Shown here in pieces: positions 10,341 through 20,289 of a stretch of DNA of 64,000 bases. Each line of letters opens with the position of its first letter. Within the stretch, counting starts at the first letter, position 1. Position numbers and translations under genes: made by a program. The DNA is from Antennarius striatus. Lineage: Eukaryota; Chordata; Actinopteri; Lophiiformes; Antennariidae. Under the pieces are notes generated by a model that saw only the letters and a program-made list of their open reading frames with translations, did no database searches and was not told where the DNA came from. The DNA lies in assembly GCF_040054535.1 (NCBI RefSeq), contig NC_090781.1, positions 18,627,760 to 18,691,759 on the forward strand, written 5' to 3'.

Positions 10341-13300
10341 GTGAGTAGAGATAAGGAGACGAGAGGCAAGATCAGAAGAATTTCCCGAGATGAGATCCTG
10401 TGCTACACTTCTGGTCTCTTTGTTTTTCCCTCTTTAGAGAAAGAGCAGCAGATTCAAACTTTGCCATGGCATATTGTCAGTCATTTTTTTTTCTTTTAAG
10501 GTACTCAGATCAGTTGTTTTCCTCCTTCCAACTTCTCCTGGAAACAGGGTTCCTATGTGGACTCCTATTGCTGGGCATCTGTGCATACGCACACACTTCC
10601 CCTGTGGCTGCATAAGGTACACAACACACACTACTCAACACAACACACTACTATCCTGCCCCCTGTACTTTAAGCCCTTTACACTTGTACTCACATCTCT
10701 TTCGTCAACTGCTGCTTTAATAGATTGTTTGTCCGTCCTGTGTCCAGTTCTTTCCCTATATTCTGCTGCTTGTGGCCGTGCTCATGTACACCCCAGCGCT
10801 GTTCTGGAGGTTTACGGCAGCGCCCCGCCTGCACTCTGACATCAGCTTCATCATGGAGGAGCTGGACCGGTGTTACAACCGTGCTGTCACTCTGGCAAAA
10901 CGTGTGGCCACCTCAGAAAGGTAGGGTCAGATCCCTCACATCATTTGGGAATGTTTGAGACACCATTTCACTTCAAATGAACGGCACACAAACAAGAGAT
11001 TTAATGTTTCCCTTCGACCAATGAAAAGATTTTGTTGATCTTTTTAGTGGATGGAAAAAAGATTTTCCTACTTCATTCCCACAAAATATCAACTGATTGG
11101 TTTGATGTTTCCATTTTGCTAATCGATGAAATAACATCACTTCTCTTGTGTTGTCAGCGAACCACCTGAGAGCTGTTTCAGTTATCCACTAGTGGAGAAG
11201 TTCCTGATGACCAAGCGTTCATCGCTAGTCGTGCTCATCTACTATTTGCTGTGTCGCGGCCTGACTCTTGTGACCCTGATCTGCGCTTGCGTCTACCTGG
11301 GCTACTACCTGCGACTTGCCTCCGTCACAGATGAGTTTGGTTGTACGCTTCGTGTCGGGCTTCTCGCCTCTGACCCGGGCGTACCTGACAAGGTGCAGTG
11401 TAAACTCATCGCCGTTGGAGTCTTCTCTTTACTGAGGTATCTGCCTGCATGTGAATGGGGATATATTATGTTTAGAAATTTATAAATGAAATCTTTTTTT
11501 CTTAGAGACAGCTATGACAGCTATCATTTGATGTTTATTTTTTCTCATTTTCTAATGGTCCACTTCCAGTAGTCACACATATATCCCCTCTTTACTCTGT
11601 CCAGCCTTGTCAACTTGGTCCTTTTCATTGCGCTGATGCCTGTGGTCATCTATGCAAGTGTCCGGCCCCTTTTCTGTCATGGATACGCTCGCTTCCTGGA
11701 AATCTACCAGTTACTCCCCACCGTGGGCCTGTTGCCCACCCCGGATGGCCGATGGGATGATCTCTCTCTTTATCTGCTCTTCCTGGGGGAGAACATCAGT
11801 GAACTGAAATCCTACAAATATATCAAGGTGGGCTTATATACCATTGCTGTCTCTAAAAATAATCTTGATTTACATATGGATCGTGTTTAGTACTTTATTT
11901 ACAGCTATCATAAATTCAAATATTTGTGTGCTTCTGCACATGTCTGTGGTAACCAATCTGATTCATTAGTGATTAGTAAACTGCAAAGTTATTCTAGTAA
12001 ATTTTATTTTAATGCACACAGATACATTGCAGACACTACACATTCTATTTTGAAGTGGCAAGAAAGTTGGGAAAAGCAATTAAATTTGGTAATATTTTAC
12101 AGAAAGTCAAGAGATATATCGGTAAAAAAAATAGTGTTGACATCTTTATTTACAAATTTAAAAATTTACTGTGTAAACTATGAAATGCTTGAAGATTCAA
12201 CATTGCTGAGAATCATTAAGTAATATTTGGTTGCGTAACCACGGTTTCTGATAACTGCTTCACATCTGTGATGCATCTTTAATGACTCATTTGACTGTTT
12301 CTTATAGAAAAATGCACAGCCAGCATCTACAGTATCAGTTTCCTTGATCCTTAAATAAGGGAAACCTGTTGAACACTTATTTTTTTTACATAATCAGTGA
12401 CCTCACTAATTCAACTCAGCACTACTATTTTTCGAACGCTTCTCTTTCAGTTAGTGATTCCTTTTCACAGACTCGGCAGCACACACATGATGCCTGTTGG
12501 GTCTGTTGGTTTTCTACAAGCTTACTTGCAGTCTAGAAGTTGAAATTCTGACAAAATATTGATTTATCTTGCAATCATTTTGAATATAACTGTCTGTACT
12601 GTACTATTCTCTGATTAAAGCAAATGAATTGTGAATTATCCATTTTAACCGTTTCAGGAGTATGTGGTTTAGATTTTTCACTAATTTTTTTTGTTTTGTG
12701 GTTCTAGGTGTTGGAGATGCTGAAGAAACGAGGTGTAAGCTCAGAAGAGAACTTTGACGCTATGGGTCTGCTGCAGACTCTCTGTCTGGTGAAGGTGGAC
12801 AACGTGGACGGAGCTAAACGTTCCGGGGCTGCAGGGAAACAAGATCAAGTAAAAACAGCTGATTCTGCCAGCAGCCTGACGGCACCTAAAGACGAGGCAG
12901 ACAAGAACAGCTGTAAGAGTTTCAATGACAACAAAACGGAAATGAAAGGTGAGGCAAAAATTAGAAATGCTTCACAGCTGTTTAAAATAACTGTTTGATG
13001 CTGTTGTGTTGTACAGTTTGTTCTATAAAGCAAGTATCTCTTGAGAAAAAGACGTTTATGCATCTGAAAGATCATACATTTGCCGCAAAGCAGTGCCTTA
13101 AATTTTGTTTACTTTGTTATAGTCATAGTCTATAACAAAGTTATAGTCTATTTTCTTGGTTTTGAACTGTTTTCAAACATCAGTATGAGCTAAACTCTGA
13201 ATGGAGACATTCACTGTGTAAATTGGCCTGAAGAATGAGCGTAAACTGGAATGACCTGATTTCCAGAACATGTAAACAGTCACGTCACGTTTTAAATCTG

Positions 13301-13743
13301 TTCTGTTTCATAGATGGCATACTTTAAAGTAAGTAAATATTTTAAGAAAAATAGTAAATATTAAGTAATAGTTTAAGTAAATTAGTAGCATGTTGTTTTA
13401 ATCAAATGTACTTAAATAGATTGAACAGATTGTTGTAAATTTCCGGTTGTCTAAAAATGACCATTACATGCGTTATACAGGGTCAGAAAGGAAAGTCTAA
13501 ACTGTAATCTGACTATTTTTTAAAATACATAAACAATATACAGCGTGCTAGTTGGCAAGCTGTAAATACACTGGTAGGTGAATTTTTTTTGTTTCTACTG
13601 GACAATGCTAGGCTAGATACAGGGGCAGAATCCCAAACGTCAAGATCAAAATGGTTTCTTTATTTACAGAGCTCGCTCCCTTGGTGGCAGGAAACAGCAA
13701 CGCAGCAGACAGAGGAGAGACTGTCCGCCAGAGAGCGATTTGA
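10160..13743 (+). CDS. panx1: Pannexin-1 large-pore channel
   Basis: Pannexin 1 forms heptameric plasma-membrane channels that release ATP and are opened by caspase cleavage of the C-terminal tail. Seven coding exons with consistent phases (10160-10340, 10501-10616, 10748-10920, 11158-11436, 11605-11827, 12708-12948, 13670-13743) give 428 residues, against 426 in human. Visible features: the family N terminus [19 protein letters not shown]1 about 37-57; first extracellular loop with Cys66 and Cys84 and the pore residue Trp74; TM2 about 100-120; TM3 about 181-208; second loop with Cys219 and Cys238; TM4 about 240-268. A DNVD|G sequence at 355-358 sits where human PANX1 has its caspase-3 site. 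The usual second-loop N-glycosylation sequon is absent, but there is an NFS sequon at Asn71 in loop 1. From memory that fits zebrafish Panx1b better than Panx1a. The C terminus RQRAI is shorter than human. Confidence 0.95.
10501..10616 (+). CDS. panx1: panx1 exon 2 (first extracellular loop)
   Basis: Acceptor CTTTTAAG, donor CATAAG|GTACAC. Encodes [20 protein letters not shown] and [18 protein letters not shown]. Contains both loop-1 cysteines, Trp74 and the Asn71 sequon. The position equivalent to human Arg75 is Lys. Confidence 0.95.
10748..10920 (+). CDS. panx1: panx1 exon 3 (TM2, start of intracellular loop)
   Basis: Acceptor TGTCCAG, donor GAAAG|GTAGGG. Reads [20 protein letters not shown] then [20 protein letters not shown], strongly pannexin-1-like. 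Confidence 0.95.
11158..11436 (+). CDS. panx1: panx1 exon 4 (intracellular loop, TM3, second extracellular loop)
   Basis: Acceptor TTGTCAG, donor CTGAG|GTATCT. Includes [19 protein letters not shown] and [16 protein letters not shown] with the two loop-2 cysteines. The loop region [10 protein letters not shown] lacks the Asn-x-Ser/Thr sequon found in mammalian PANX1. Confidence 0.95.
11605..11827 (+). CDS. panx1: panx1 exon 5 (TM4 and proximal C-terminal domain)
   Basis: Acceptor TGTCCAG, donor ATCAAG|GTGGGC. Encodes [19 protein letters not shown], then [16 protein letters not shown] and [20 protein letters not shown], all conserved pannexin-1 landmarks. Confidence 0.95.
12708..12948 (+). 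CDS. panx1: panx1 exon 6 (C-terminal tail with caspase-like site)
   Basis: Acceptor GTTCTAG, donor GAAAG|GTGAGG. Reads [20 protein letters not shown], then [16 protein letters not shown] and a Lys/Asp/Asn-rich tail. DNVD fits a DxxD executioner-caspase site at the same place in the alignment as in mammals. Confidence 0.93.
13112..13140. repeat. Perfect 11-bp stem inverted repeat in panx1 intron 6
   Basis: CTTTGTTATAG at 13112-13122 pairs exactly with CTATAACAAAG at 13130-13140 across a 7-nt loop. Confidence 0.9.
13670..13743 (+). CDS. panx1: panx1 exon 7 (terminal coding exon)
   Basis: Acceptor ATTTACAG. Encodes [20 protein letters not shown] then QRAI and TGA at 13741-13743. It is a small exon assigned from the splice site, phase, and the resemblance of VRQR to the conserved RQR near the pannexin-1 C terminus. 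Confidence 0.82.
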
Positions 13744-13948
13744 ACGGCTGCTGATGTGAAGACCTGGACAGAGGGGCCTCATGATGTAACATTACTTTAC
13801 GCTCATGACCTCACCTCTGCTGATGGATAAATATCAAGCATCACCATCATCTCATGATGCTGACGCATCATCAATGAAGGATTCAAATATTTGTCCTTCT
13901 TTGAACGATGTAGTCGGTGAGATGAGTTTTTGTCTGTTACTCTGAAAG

Positions 13949-13954
13949 ATTAAA
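13949..13954 (+). terminator. panx1: Candidate panx1 polyadenylation signal (ATTAAA)
   Basis: The first ATTAAA after the stop codon, about 205 nt into the 3' UTR. A second possible cleavage region could lie further downstream; the sequence alone does not decide. Confidence 0.35.
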
Positions 13955-14959
13955 GAAAGCAGTTGACATTTTTGATCTCTTAGAAATCAATACAGGTTTT
14001 GGCGACAAGGCTGCATTACTAAATTAATTGTTGGCTGTGATTTTATCAGACTTTCTGACATCTAAAGAAGATGTTAAAATCAAAAGTTGTTTAGACAGCT
14101 TGTTAGGATGTGATACCCGTTTACTTTGGAGTAGTTATCAAGATGTGTTTTAAATGTTTGTTTCAAGTGAAAGCAATCTGCAGAGTTTGTACTAAATGTT
14201 GTTGCACTATAAGAGGTGGATTGCTGCCTCATCCAGATGGATGTTTGCCTCGGGCAAAGACATTTTGATATTGTGAAGATTTGTTGGTTGGTTTATCAGT
14301 GGAAATATCCATCAAGTATTAATGAAATAGTGGGGCGCGGGGCAGGGAATAACCACTATGTTTTGGTGCACAGCTGGAAAAACGATATATACCCAGTTAT
14401 TCGGTATCAACGTTTCATATTTACCTTAAATACATACATATCAAAATGATTTCCATGAAAAGCAAGCTGGATCCATCCATCCAAGCACGCAAGCTACAGA
14501 CAAGGTGGAGGTAGATGCTCACTAGCTTGAGCTTGCATTGATATACAGGTACTCTACATCAAGTATGAAATGAGACGTGACCTTAATCTTCACTGTTTCT
14601 GTGAGTGCATGACTGTTTTACTCGTATGTAAGGATGATGTCATGGTCTGCGTTGTGAAAGGGGGACACCACTAAAAGAAATCATTCATTATTCTGTTCTG
14701 CAGGATTTGACTCTTGTGCAGGAAGCTTTAAACTTTTGATTTTATACATGTATTTGTTGTTTTTTGACAGAACGGTACAAGTTTGTTCACTGCTCAACGT
14801 CTAACAAACACTTTTCTCTAACATGTAAGTTGTGCGGTAAGGGAAAATCACATATTGTCACTTCAGCTTGTGTCATTGTGTCAGCTTTTTTTTTTTTTTT
14901 AATATACTGATTTGATCCCCTGAGGGAAATTAAGAACGCACACTCTAGCTACTGATTCA
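13955..14959. other. Intergenic DNA downstream of panx1
   Basis: AT-rich with no recognisable gene. A T-run (about 14887-14902) and a GATTTGATCCCCTGAGGG-type string near 14910-14930 resemble retroposon tail sequence next to the following SINE. Confidence 0.4.
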
Positions 14960-15276
14960 AATGCATGCATACATATATATTTGTGAGTACAGGCCCCTGT
15001 ATCACACAAACACACAAGGGGGCCTGTAGGCATGCAGGGGAGGTAGAGTGGCAGGCAGCTCCTTCTTGGTGCGCCTCAAATGAGCAATTTGTAAAGGGGA
15101 CGGCACCTTGCTCAAGGGTGCCTTGGCAGTGCTCCGGAGGTGAGCTGACACCTCCCACTGTCAGCTCACCTCCGGGTATTTTTTGGGGGGGCGGGAGCGG
15201 GAATCGAACCGCCGATCTTAAATCATAGGACGACCCGCTCTACCGCCCGCTTTACCACTGAGCCACTGCCGCCCCC
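14960..15276 (-). mobile_element. tRNA-derived fish SINE
   Basis: On the minus strand the element starts at about 15276 with GGGGGCGGCAGTGGCTCAGT (box A-like TGGCTCAGTGG) and has a box B-like GGTTCGATTCC at about 15200-15210. This is the split internal RNA polymerase III promoter of a tRNA-derived SINE. The body contains the CTTGGTGCGCC/GCACCTTGCTCAAGGGTGCC type sequence common in teleost SINEs. A perfect 17-bp-stem inverted repeat (15134-15150 with 15159-15175) lies within the body. The 3' boundary is approximate. It is a retroposon, not a functional tRNA gene. Confidence 0.8.
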
Positions 15277-15599
15277 GGAAAAAAAATGTGGAACGCTTCA
15301 CGAATTTGCGTGTCATTTAGAGAAGACTTTCAGCGGTTTGGAGGCGTCAGCCTGGATGAAAACTCAACATTATAGCTCGACTCTCAGGGATAAAAGCCTC
15401 TCACTCCATCACAAGTGATCGTTTACGTGGCACCGATTGTACTTAGGCCTCTTTCACTGTTTTGTCTGCACTGAGTGCAGATAAAACAGTTGTTTTTAAA
15501 TATTGTTTTTAAAAAGTTGTTTTTAAATATTACTTGTGTGTATCTCTCATGAATGTGTGTTGTATCCTCCGATGATTGCTAAATGTTTTACTAGGATTC

Positions 15600-16190
15600 A
15601 TTTTCTGTACTATTAGTGTACATTCTGGAAAGGAAACCAAAGATTGTTTTCTTGAGGTGATAACGATCTGAATTGATGATTGGAACTACGAAACTGGGTG
15701 TATGTTCAAGGTAACAACCATTTTTCTTTTTCATTTCCTCTCTCCTGATTTGGTTTAAAATGTTGCCGCATAATGTTTAATACGCACATGTTCACTGTTT
15801 TCAAGTGAGTCACAGAAGGTTAACAACACGCTACCATCTGTGTTACAGTGTTCCTACTTCTAGAATCAGGTTTATAATTATGCTATTATTGTTTATACAA
15901 ATAATCTTTTATTAACGGGATGTGTCCATGGATCTGCTCTATAATAAAAATACACTCCATTATGTTATGTCCGTTATGTTTTCTTTTTGTTTCACTTGGA
16001 ACTTTTACTGCCAGCTATGATGTGGACTGTCGATGTGTTTTGTGTGACACCACAAAATAAGTTATTACTAGTTGGAACAAGCCCTCATTACAAACAAAAG
16101 TTTCATTGGTAATTTGACCTTGTCAGTTTCAGGGTAGCGTTTCTTAAACTTGAAGTAAACTCTTGCCCCCCTTGGCGGAGGCCCAGATCA
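15600..16190. repeat. Diverged duplicated segment, copy 1 (without Tc1)
   Basis: Shares several colinear blocks with 16650-16736 plus 18306-18550: ...ATTAGTGTA..GGAAA..AAACCAAAGA.., GAAACTGGKTGTATGTT, ATCTTTTATTAAC, GTGTGACACCA, and AAACTTGAAGTAAACTCT. Copy 1 has about 190 bp more (15715-15900) than copy 2. The target TA for the transposon of copy 2 is visible, empty, at 15701-15702. Nature of the repeated unit is unknown. Confidence 0.7.
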
Positions 16191-16649
16191 CCAATATTGT
16201 GCAACAACAAACATGTTTTTTTTTTTTACTATAACGTGATATTTTATAGCTTTTACCAGATTAATATTTTTTTAGATTCAGATTTTTTTTAGGTGTGTGG
16301 TGTTCCCTGTGTTGTATGCTTTATGTTGGTGTTGGGTCTGCTGTCTCCATCTTTGTCTCACCAAAGGCCAGGGGTATTGCTTCTGCTAAACTGGCCTCCC
16401 TAGTCTGAGAAGGATTCACCAGCTTTTCACAACAGTATTTTAAAATAGCTACTTTAACTGGTTTTATGCTTTTTTTGGTGTTATAATAAACTGAAATACA
16501 GTTACATACCTGCATGTCAATTGTCCCTTAGTGGGGGGAAATATAGCCACACCTCACTAAAGAGGATTTGTAGGTCCTTCTGCCCATCGTCAGAAGGTGG
16601 CATTATCGGACTGTAAAGGAGAAAATCTCCTCTCCAGAAACCACAATTA
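16191..16649. other. Unassigned DNA between the two duplicated segments
   Basis: AT-rich, with short open frames on the minus strand (16321-16515 and 16517-16816) that resemble no protein I recognise. No splice-consistent gene was seen. Confidence 0.4.
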
Positions 16650-16736
16650 TTAGTGTAGATCATGGAAATAAAACCAAAGAGTTTTCTTGATCTGAATTTA
16701 TGTGCGGATCTACTCTTGTTGATGAAACTGGTTGTA

Positions 16737-18305
16737 CACTCAACAAAAATATAAACACAACACTTTTGTTTTTGCTCCCATTTTTCATGAGATGGACTTA
16801 AAGATCTATAATTCATTCCAGATACACAATATTACCATATATTATCACAAATCTGTCTAAATGTGTGATAGTGAGCACTTCTGCTTTGCTGAGATAATCC
16901 ATCCCACCTCACAGCGTGCCACATCAAGATGCTGATCTGACATCATGATTAGTGCACAGGTGTACCTTATACTGCCCACAATAAAAGGCCACTCTGAAAT
17001 GTGCAGGGGATTGTTTGGTTTTTTTGCTTTATTGGGGGTCTGGGGACTCAGAACCAGTCAGTATCTGGTGTGACCACCATTTGCCTCATGCAGTGCAACA
17101 CATCTTCTTCGCATAGAGTTTATCAGATTGTCAATTGTGGCGTGTGGAATGTTGGTCCACTCCTCTTCAATGACTGTGCGAAGTTGCTGGATATTAGTGG
17201 GAACTGGTACACGCTGTCGTATACGCCTGTCAAGCACATCCCAAACATGCTCAATGGGTGACATGTCCGGTGAGTATGCTGGACATGCGAGAACTGGGAC
17301 ATTTTCAGCTTCCAAGAATTGTGAACAGATCCTTGCAACATGGGGCCGTGCATTATCTTGCTGAAACATGAGGTGATGCTCATGGATGTATGGTACAACA
17401 ATGGGCCTCAGGATCTCATCACGGCATCTCTGTGCATTCAAAATGTCATCAATAAAATGCACCTGTGTTCTTTGTCCATAACAGATGGCGGCCCATACCA
17501 TAACCCCACCACCACCACGGGCCACTCGATCCACAACACTGACATCAGCAAAGCGCTCACCCACACGACACCACACACGTTGTTTGCCACCTGCCCTGAA
17601 CAATGTAAACCGAGATTCATCTGTGAAGAGAACACTTCTCCAACATGCCAGACGCCATCGAATGTGAGCATTTGTCCACTCAAGTCTGTTACGGCGATGA
17701 TCTGGAGTCAGGTTAAGACCCCGATGAGGACAACGAGCATGCAGTTGAGCTTCCCCGAGACGGTTTCTGACAGCTTGTGCAGAAATTGTTTGGTTATGCA
17801 AACCAATTGTTTCAGCAGCTGTCTGAGTGGCTGGTATCAGACGATCTTGGAGGTGAACCTGCTGGATGTGGAGGTCCTGGGCTGGTGTGGTTACACGTGG
17901 TCTGCGGTTGTGAGGCTGGTTGGATGTACTGCCATATTCTCTGAAACGCCTTTGGAGACGGCTTATGGTGCCACGCCAATTGCACGCTCCCTCAATGCTT
18001 GTGGCATTTTGCTGTGAGACAAAACTGCACATTTCAGAGTGGCCTTTTATCGTGGGCAGTATAGGGTACACCTGTGCACTAATCATGATGTCAGATCAGC
18101 ATCTTGATGTGGCACACTGTGAGGTGGGATGGATTATCTCAGCAAAGCAGAAGTGCTCACTATCACACATTTAGACAGACTTGTGAACAATGTTTGAGAG
18201 AAATGGTAATACTGTGTATCTGGAATGAATTATAGATCTTTAAGTCCATCTCATGAAAAATGGGAGCAAAAACAAAAGTGTTGAGTTTATATTTTTGTTT
18301 CAGTG
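16737..18305 (-). mobile_element. Tc1/mariner-superfamily DNA transposon with long TIRs
   Basis: A 1,569-bp element flanked by TA dinucleotides (16735-16736 and 18306-18307), the usual Tc1/mariner target duplication. The ends read CACTCAACAAAAATATAAAC and, on the opposite strand, CACTGAAACAAAAATATAAA. The terminal inverted repeats are unusually long, about 270 bp (16737-17006 and 18025-18305), with a few differences. The empty site in the paralogous copy at 15701 confirms both ends. It carries one damaged transposase gene on the minus strand. Confidence 0.95.
17058..18006 (-). pseudogene. Tc1-like DD34E transposase, N-terminal HTH deleted
   Basis: An open frame of 342 codons runs 18086-17058. 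It contains the catalytic triad in FTDESRF (Asp156), QQDNARPH (Asp244) and SPIEHVWD (Glu279), with 34 residues between the last two, which is the DD34E signature. The C terminus NGGHTRY is the one usual for this fish Tc1 family. However, the first about 23 residues are encoded inside the terminal inverted repeat. The probable native start, ATG at 18006 (MPQALRERAIG...), runs into TAA after 14 codons at 17964-17962. Compared with family members as I recall them, a short block of the first helix-turn-helix between RERAIG and TISRLQRRF is missing and the frame is shifted. DNA binding would probably be lost. Confidence 0.85.
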
Positions 18306-18550
18306 TATGTTAAAGGTTCCACGGACAATCTTTTATTAACAGAATAATCTCCTCTATTAGAAGTTAAATACAACTCCATTCACCAGCTGTGTTGTATTTG
18401 TGTGACACCATTAAAAAATAATTAGAAAAAAAAAAAACGTGATTAAAAATGGTTTAATTGATAATCTCACCCTGTCGATCTCAGGGCGGAAAGTGCGTTT
18501 CGTAAACTTGAAGTAAACTCTCGTCCCGTTGGGGGGGAGGCGCATCAATC

Positions 18551-19529
18551 ATCAATGCATGTAACACGATCCTAGGTCACCAGGACTGCGCGACGACGGA
18601 CGTGTTTTTATTTCTCCGCGTCGTCTGAAGATTTGTTTTGGTACGAAGACGTTTCAAGGTACGTTAAATTTGAAGCCCACACCTTTTCCATGTTTGTCGT
18701 CAAATGCCATGCCAGCAACATCACTCTGAAGGAGTTTGATGCAGATGTGTTGATTGACGACTATTGAGAGATTTTATGCCACAGTTGGATTAAGACTCAA
18801 TCAGATTTAGAGGAAATTTTGCTTGTATCGATTTATGAATGTATTCACACAATTTATTTGTTGAAAACCTTGCGTCTCATATTCTACAGTAATTACCAGC
18901 TCGGTAATTGTGGATTTGCCTGCTGTTGCCTGAATTCTCCAGCTGAGTGCGCTGCAGACCAGTCTTCTCGGAGGTAGTTGGGGATCGCAAAAGCAAATTG
19001 TTTCGGCTGAGTAAATATAGACAGTTATGATTCGATTATTCACTAGATACAGTTGAAGTTAATCGATCAAATCAGACGAAATAGACTCGTAAAATCCGAA
19101 CCAAGTTGTTGCTCTTACGTCTGGAGGGTTGGACATCAATGGTAATCAAGAAACGTTTTTTATGAACAAAGTATGTCAGAAAAGCATGTTTTTCCACTAC
19201 AGTTTCTGAACTATTTCATTATACGTATAAACTTGTTGGGTTTTATATGTTCAGACACATTATTTTGTGCTAAAATCACTGAAGAAAAATTCTGCGGTTG
19301 TGAGTTCCCATTGGTTTGACATGGATCACGTGACCAGGAAGTCCAGCCGGTTAGTTACGTCCACTTGTTAAAAACTCTTTCCCAGCGATTCTGACGTTTA
19401 ATTTACTGTCGTGTGTTTGGTGTTATTCTCGTGTTCCAGCCCGGCTCCGGTTCGTGATTCGGTTCTGTGGACCGTCAGCGAGAAGGAGAGGGCGGCATAA
19501 GAATACCCTGCCTCGGTCCCTTTGTCGGT
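18551..19529. other. Region upstream of the U2 gene
   Basis: No recognised gene. A short open stretch at about 18662-18766 (VKFEAHTFSMFVVKCHASNI...) ends in TGA and resembles nothing I know. The 200 bp before U2 contain an ATCACGTGAC E-box (about 19325) and an inverted CCAAT box. A proximal sequence element could not be assigned with confidence. Confidence 0.4.
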
Positions 19530-19719
19530 ATCGCTTCTCGGCCTTTTGGCTAAGATCAAGTGTAGTATCTGTTCTTATCAGTTTAATATCTGATACGTCC
19601 CCTACCCGGGGACCATATATTAAATTGATTTTTGGAACAGGGAGATGGAATAGGGGCTTGCTCCGTCCACTCCACGCATCGACCTGGTATTGCAGTACTT
19701 CCAGGAACGGTGCACCCCC
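19530..19719 (+). ncRNA. U2 spliceosomal snRNA, apparently intact
   Basis: U2 snRNA pairs with the intron branch point in the major spliceosome. The 190-nt sequence begins ATCGCTTCTCGGCCTTTTGG and includes the branch-point recognition element GTAGTA (about nt 33-38), the stem IIa region, the Sm site ATTTTTGGA, and the 3' stem-loop sequence ending GGTGCACCCCC. Length and every major landmark match vertebrate U2, so it could be functional. Vertebrate U2 is often multicopy; this one has no tandem partner in the window, only the inverted, truncated copy at 21911-22063. Confidence 0.95.
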
Positions 19720-19980
19720 TGAACGTGTGAAAAATAAATTGGCATCAGAAACACATTAGTTAGAAACTAAAAGGTTTGAATGAAAGATGATTAAGCTGTT
19801 GTTTCATAGATAAGAGATGCACATTTCCCGCTTGCTTCTACTTGCCTGTGAAATTTGAGCTTTTTCATTTATTTATTCAGTTTGTTTCTGTTCTTTCCAG
19901 ACATATTATTACAACAGACTTCATTTTCATCAGTTTTGGAACATCAACAACAAAATCCAAAATGACAAATAAAAAAAAAG
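19567..19980. repeat. Inverted duplication, left arm (U2 nt 38 onward plus 3' flank)
   Basis: Matches the reverse complement of 21661-22063 with scattered substitutions and small indels. The shared part runs from U2 nt 38 through about 260 bp of 3' flanking DNA to an A-rich stretch. Confidence 0.9.
19774..19790 (+). promoter_or_regulatory. Possible snRNA 3' box
   Basis: GTTTGAATGAAAGATGA, 55 nt after the U2 3' end, resembles the vertebrate snRNA 3'-end-formation element (GTTT-N-AAAnnnAGA). The spacing is somewhat longer than the usual 9-20 nt, so the call is tentative. Confidence 0.35.
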
Positions 19981-20289
19981 AGTCGACGGGTTTTAAAGTT
20001 CCAGTCCCCATAATTTACAACATCTCTCTCATTGCAACACATAATCAACCAAATTTGTACATTGCATGTCACATTTAAATGATTTTATTTTGGTACATAG
20101 TTATTTTGGTATATTGTTGCATGGTCATGTTAACTTTCTTACCATGACCTTGCTGGTAATAAAGGGGATGGATAAACTGAAAACTGAATTTTTTGCAAGA
20201 AAAATCCTCAGCACTGACATGTTCTCTGAAAGAAATTACAATAATATAATATCCAACATTACAATATTTCAAAACAATATGGCTGCCCC

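Larger units (their letters stand above)
16650..18550. repeat. Diverged duplicated segment, copy 2, split by a Tc1 element
   Basis: Flanks 16650-16736 and 18306-18550 match copy 1 when the transposon is removed: GAAACTGGTTGTA joins TATGTTAAAGGTTCCA, as in GAAACTGGGTGTATGTTCAAGG of copy 1. Confidence 0.7.

Noticed and set aside
12200..12420. Possible old DNA-transposon end in panx1 intron 5 (GGTTGCGTAACCAC region)
   Set aside because: Looks vaguely repeat-like but no terminal repeats or coding motif could be found.
15185..15276. tRNA gene on the minus strand
   Set aside because: Box A- and B-like sequences are present but they belong to the head of a tRNA-derived SINE with an attached body; no complete cloverleaf was seen.
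17340..18017. 225-codon plus-strand open frame
   Set aside because: It is the antisense shadow of the Tc1 transposase gene.
19454..19759. 101-codon plus-strand frame over the U2 gene
   Set aside because: It overlaps the U2 snRNA, which is noncoding, and the similar minus-strand frame at 21844-22107 is just the inverted U2 copy.
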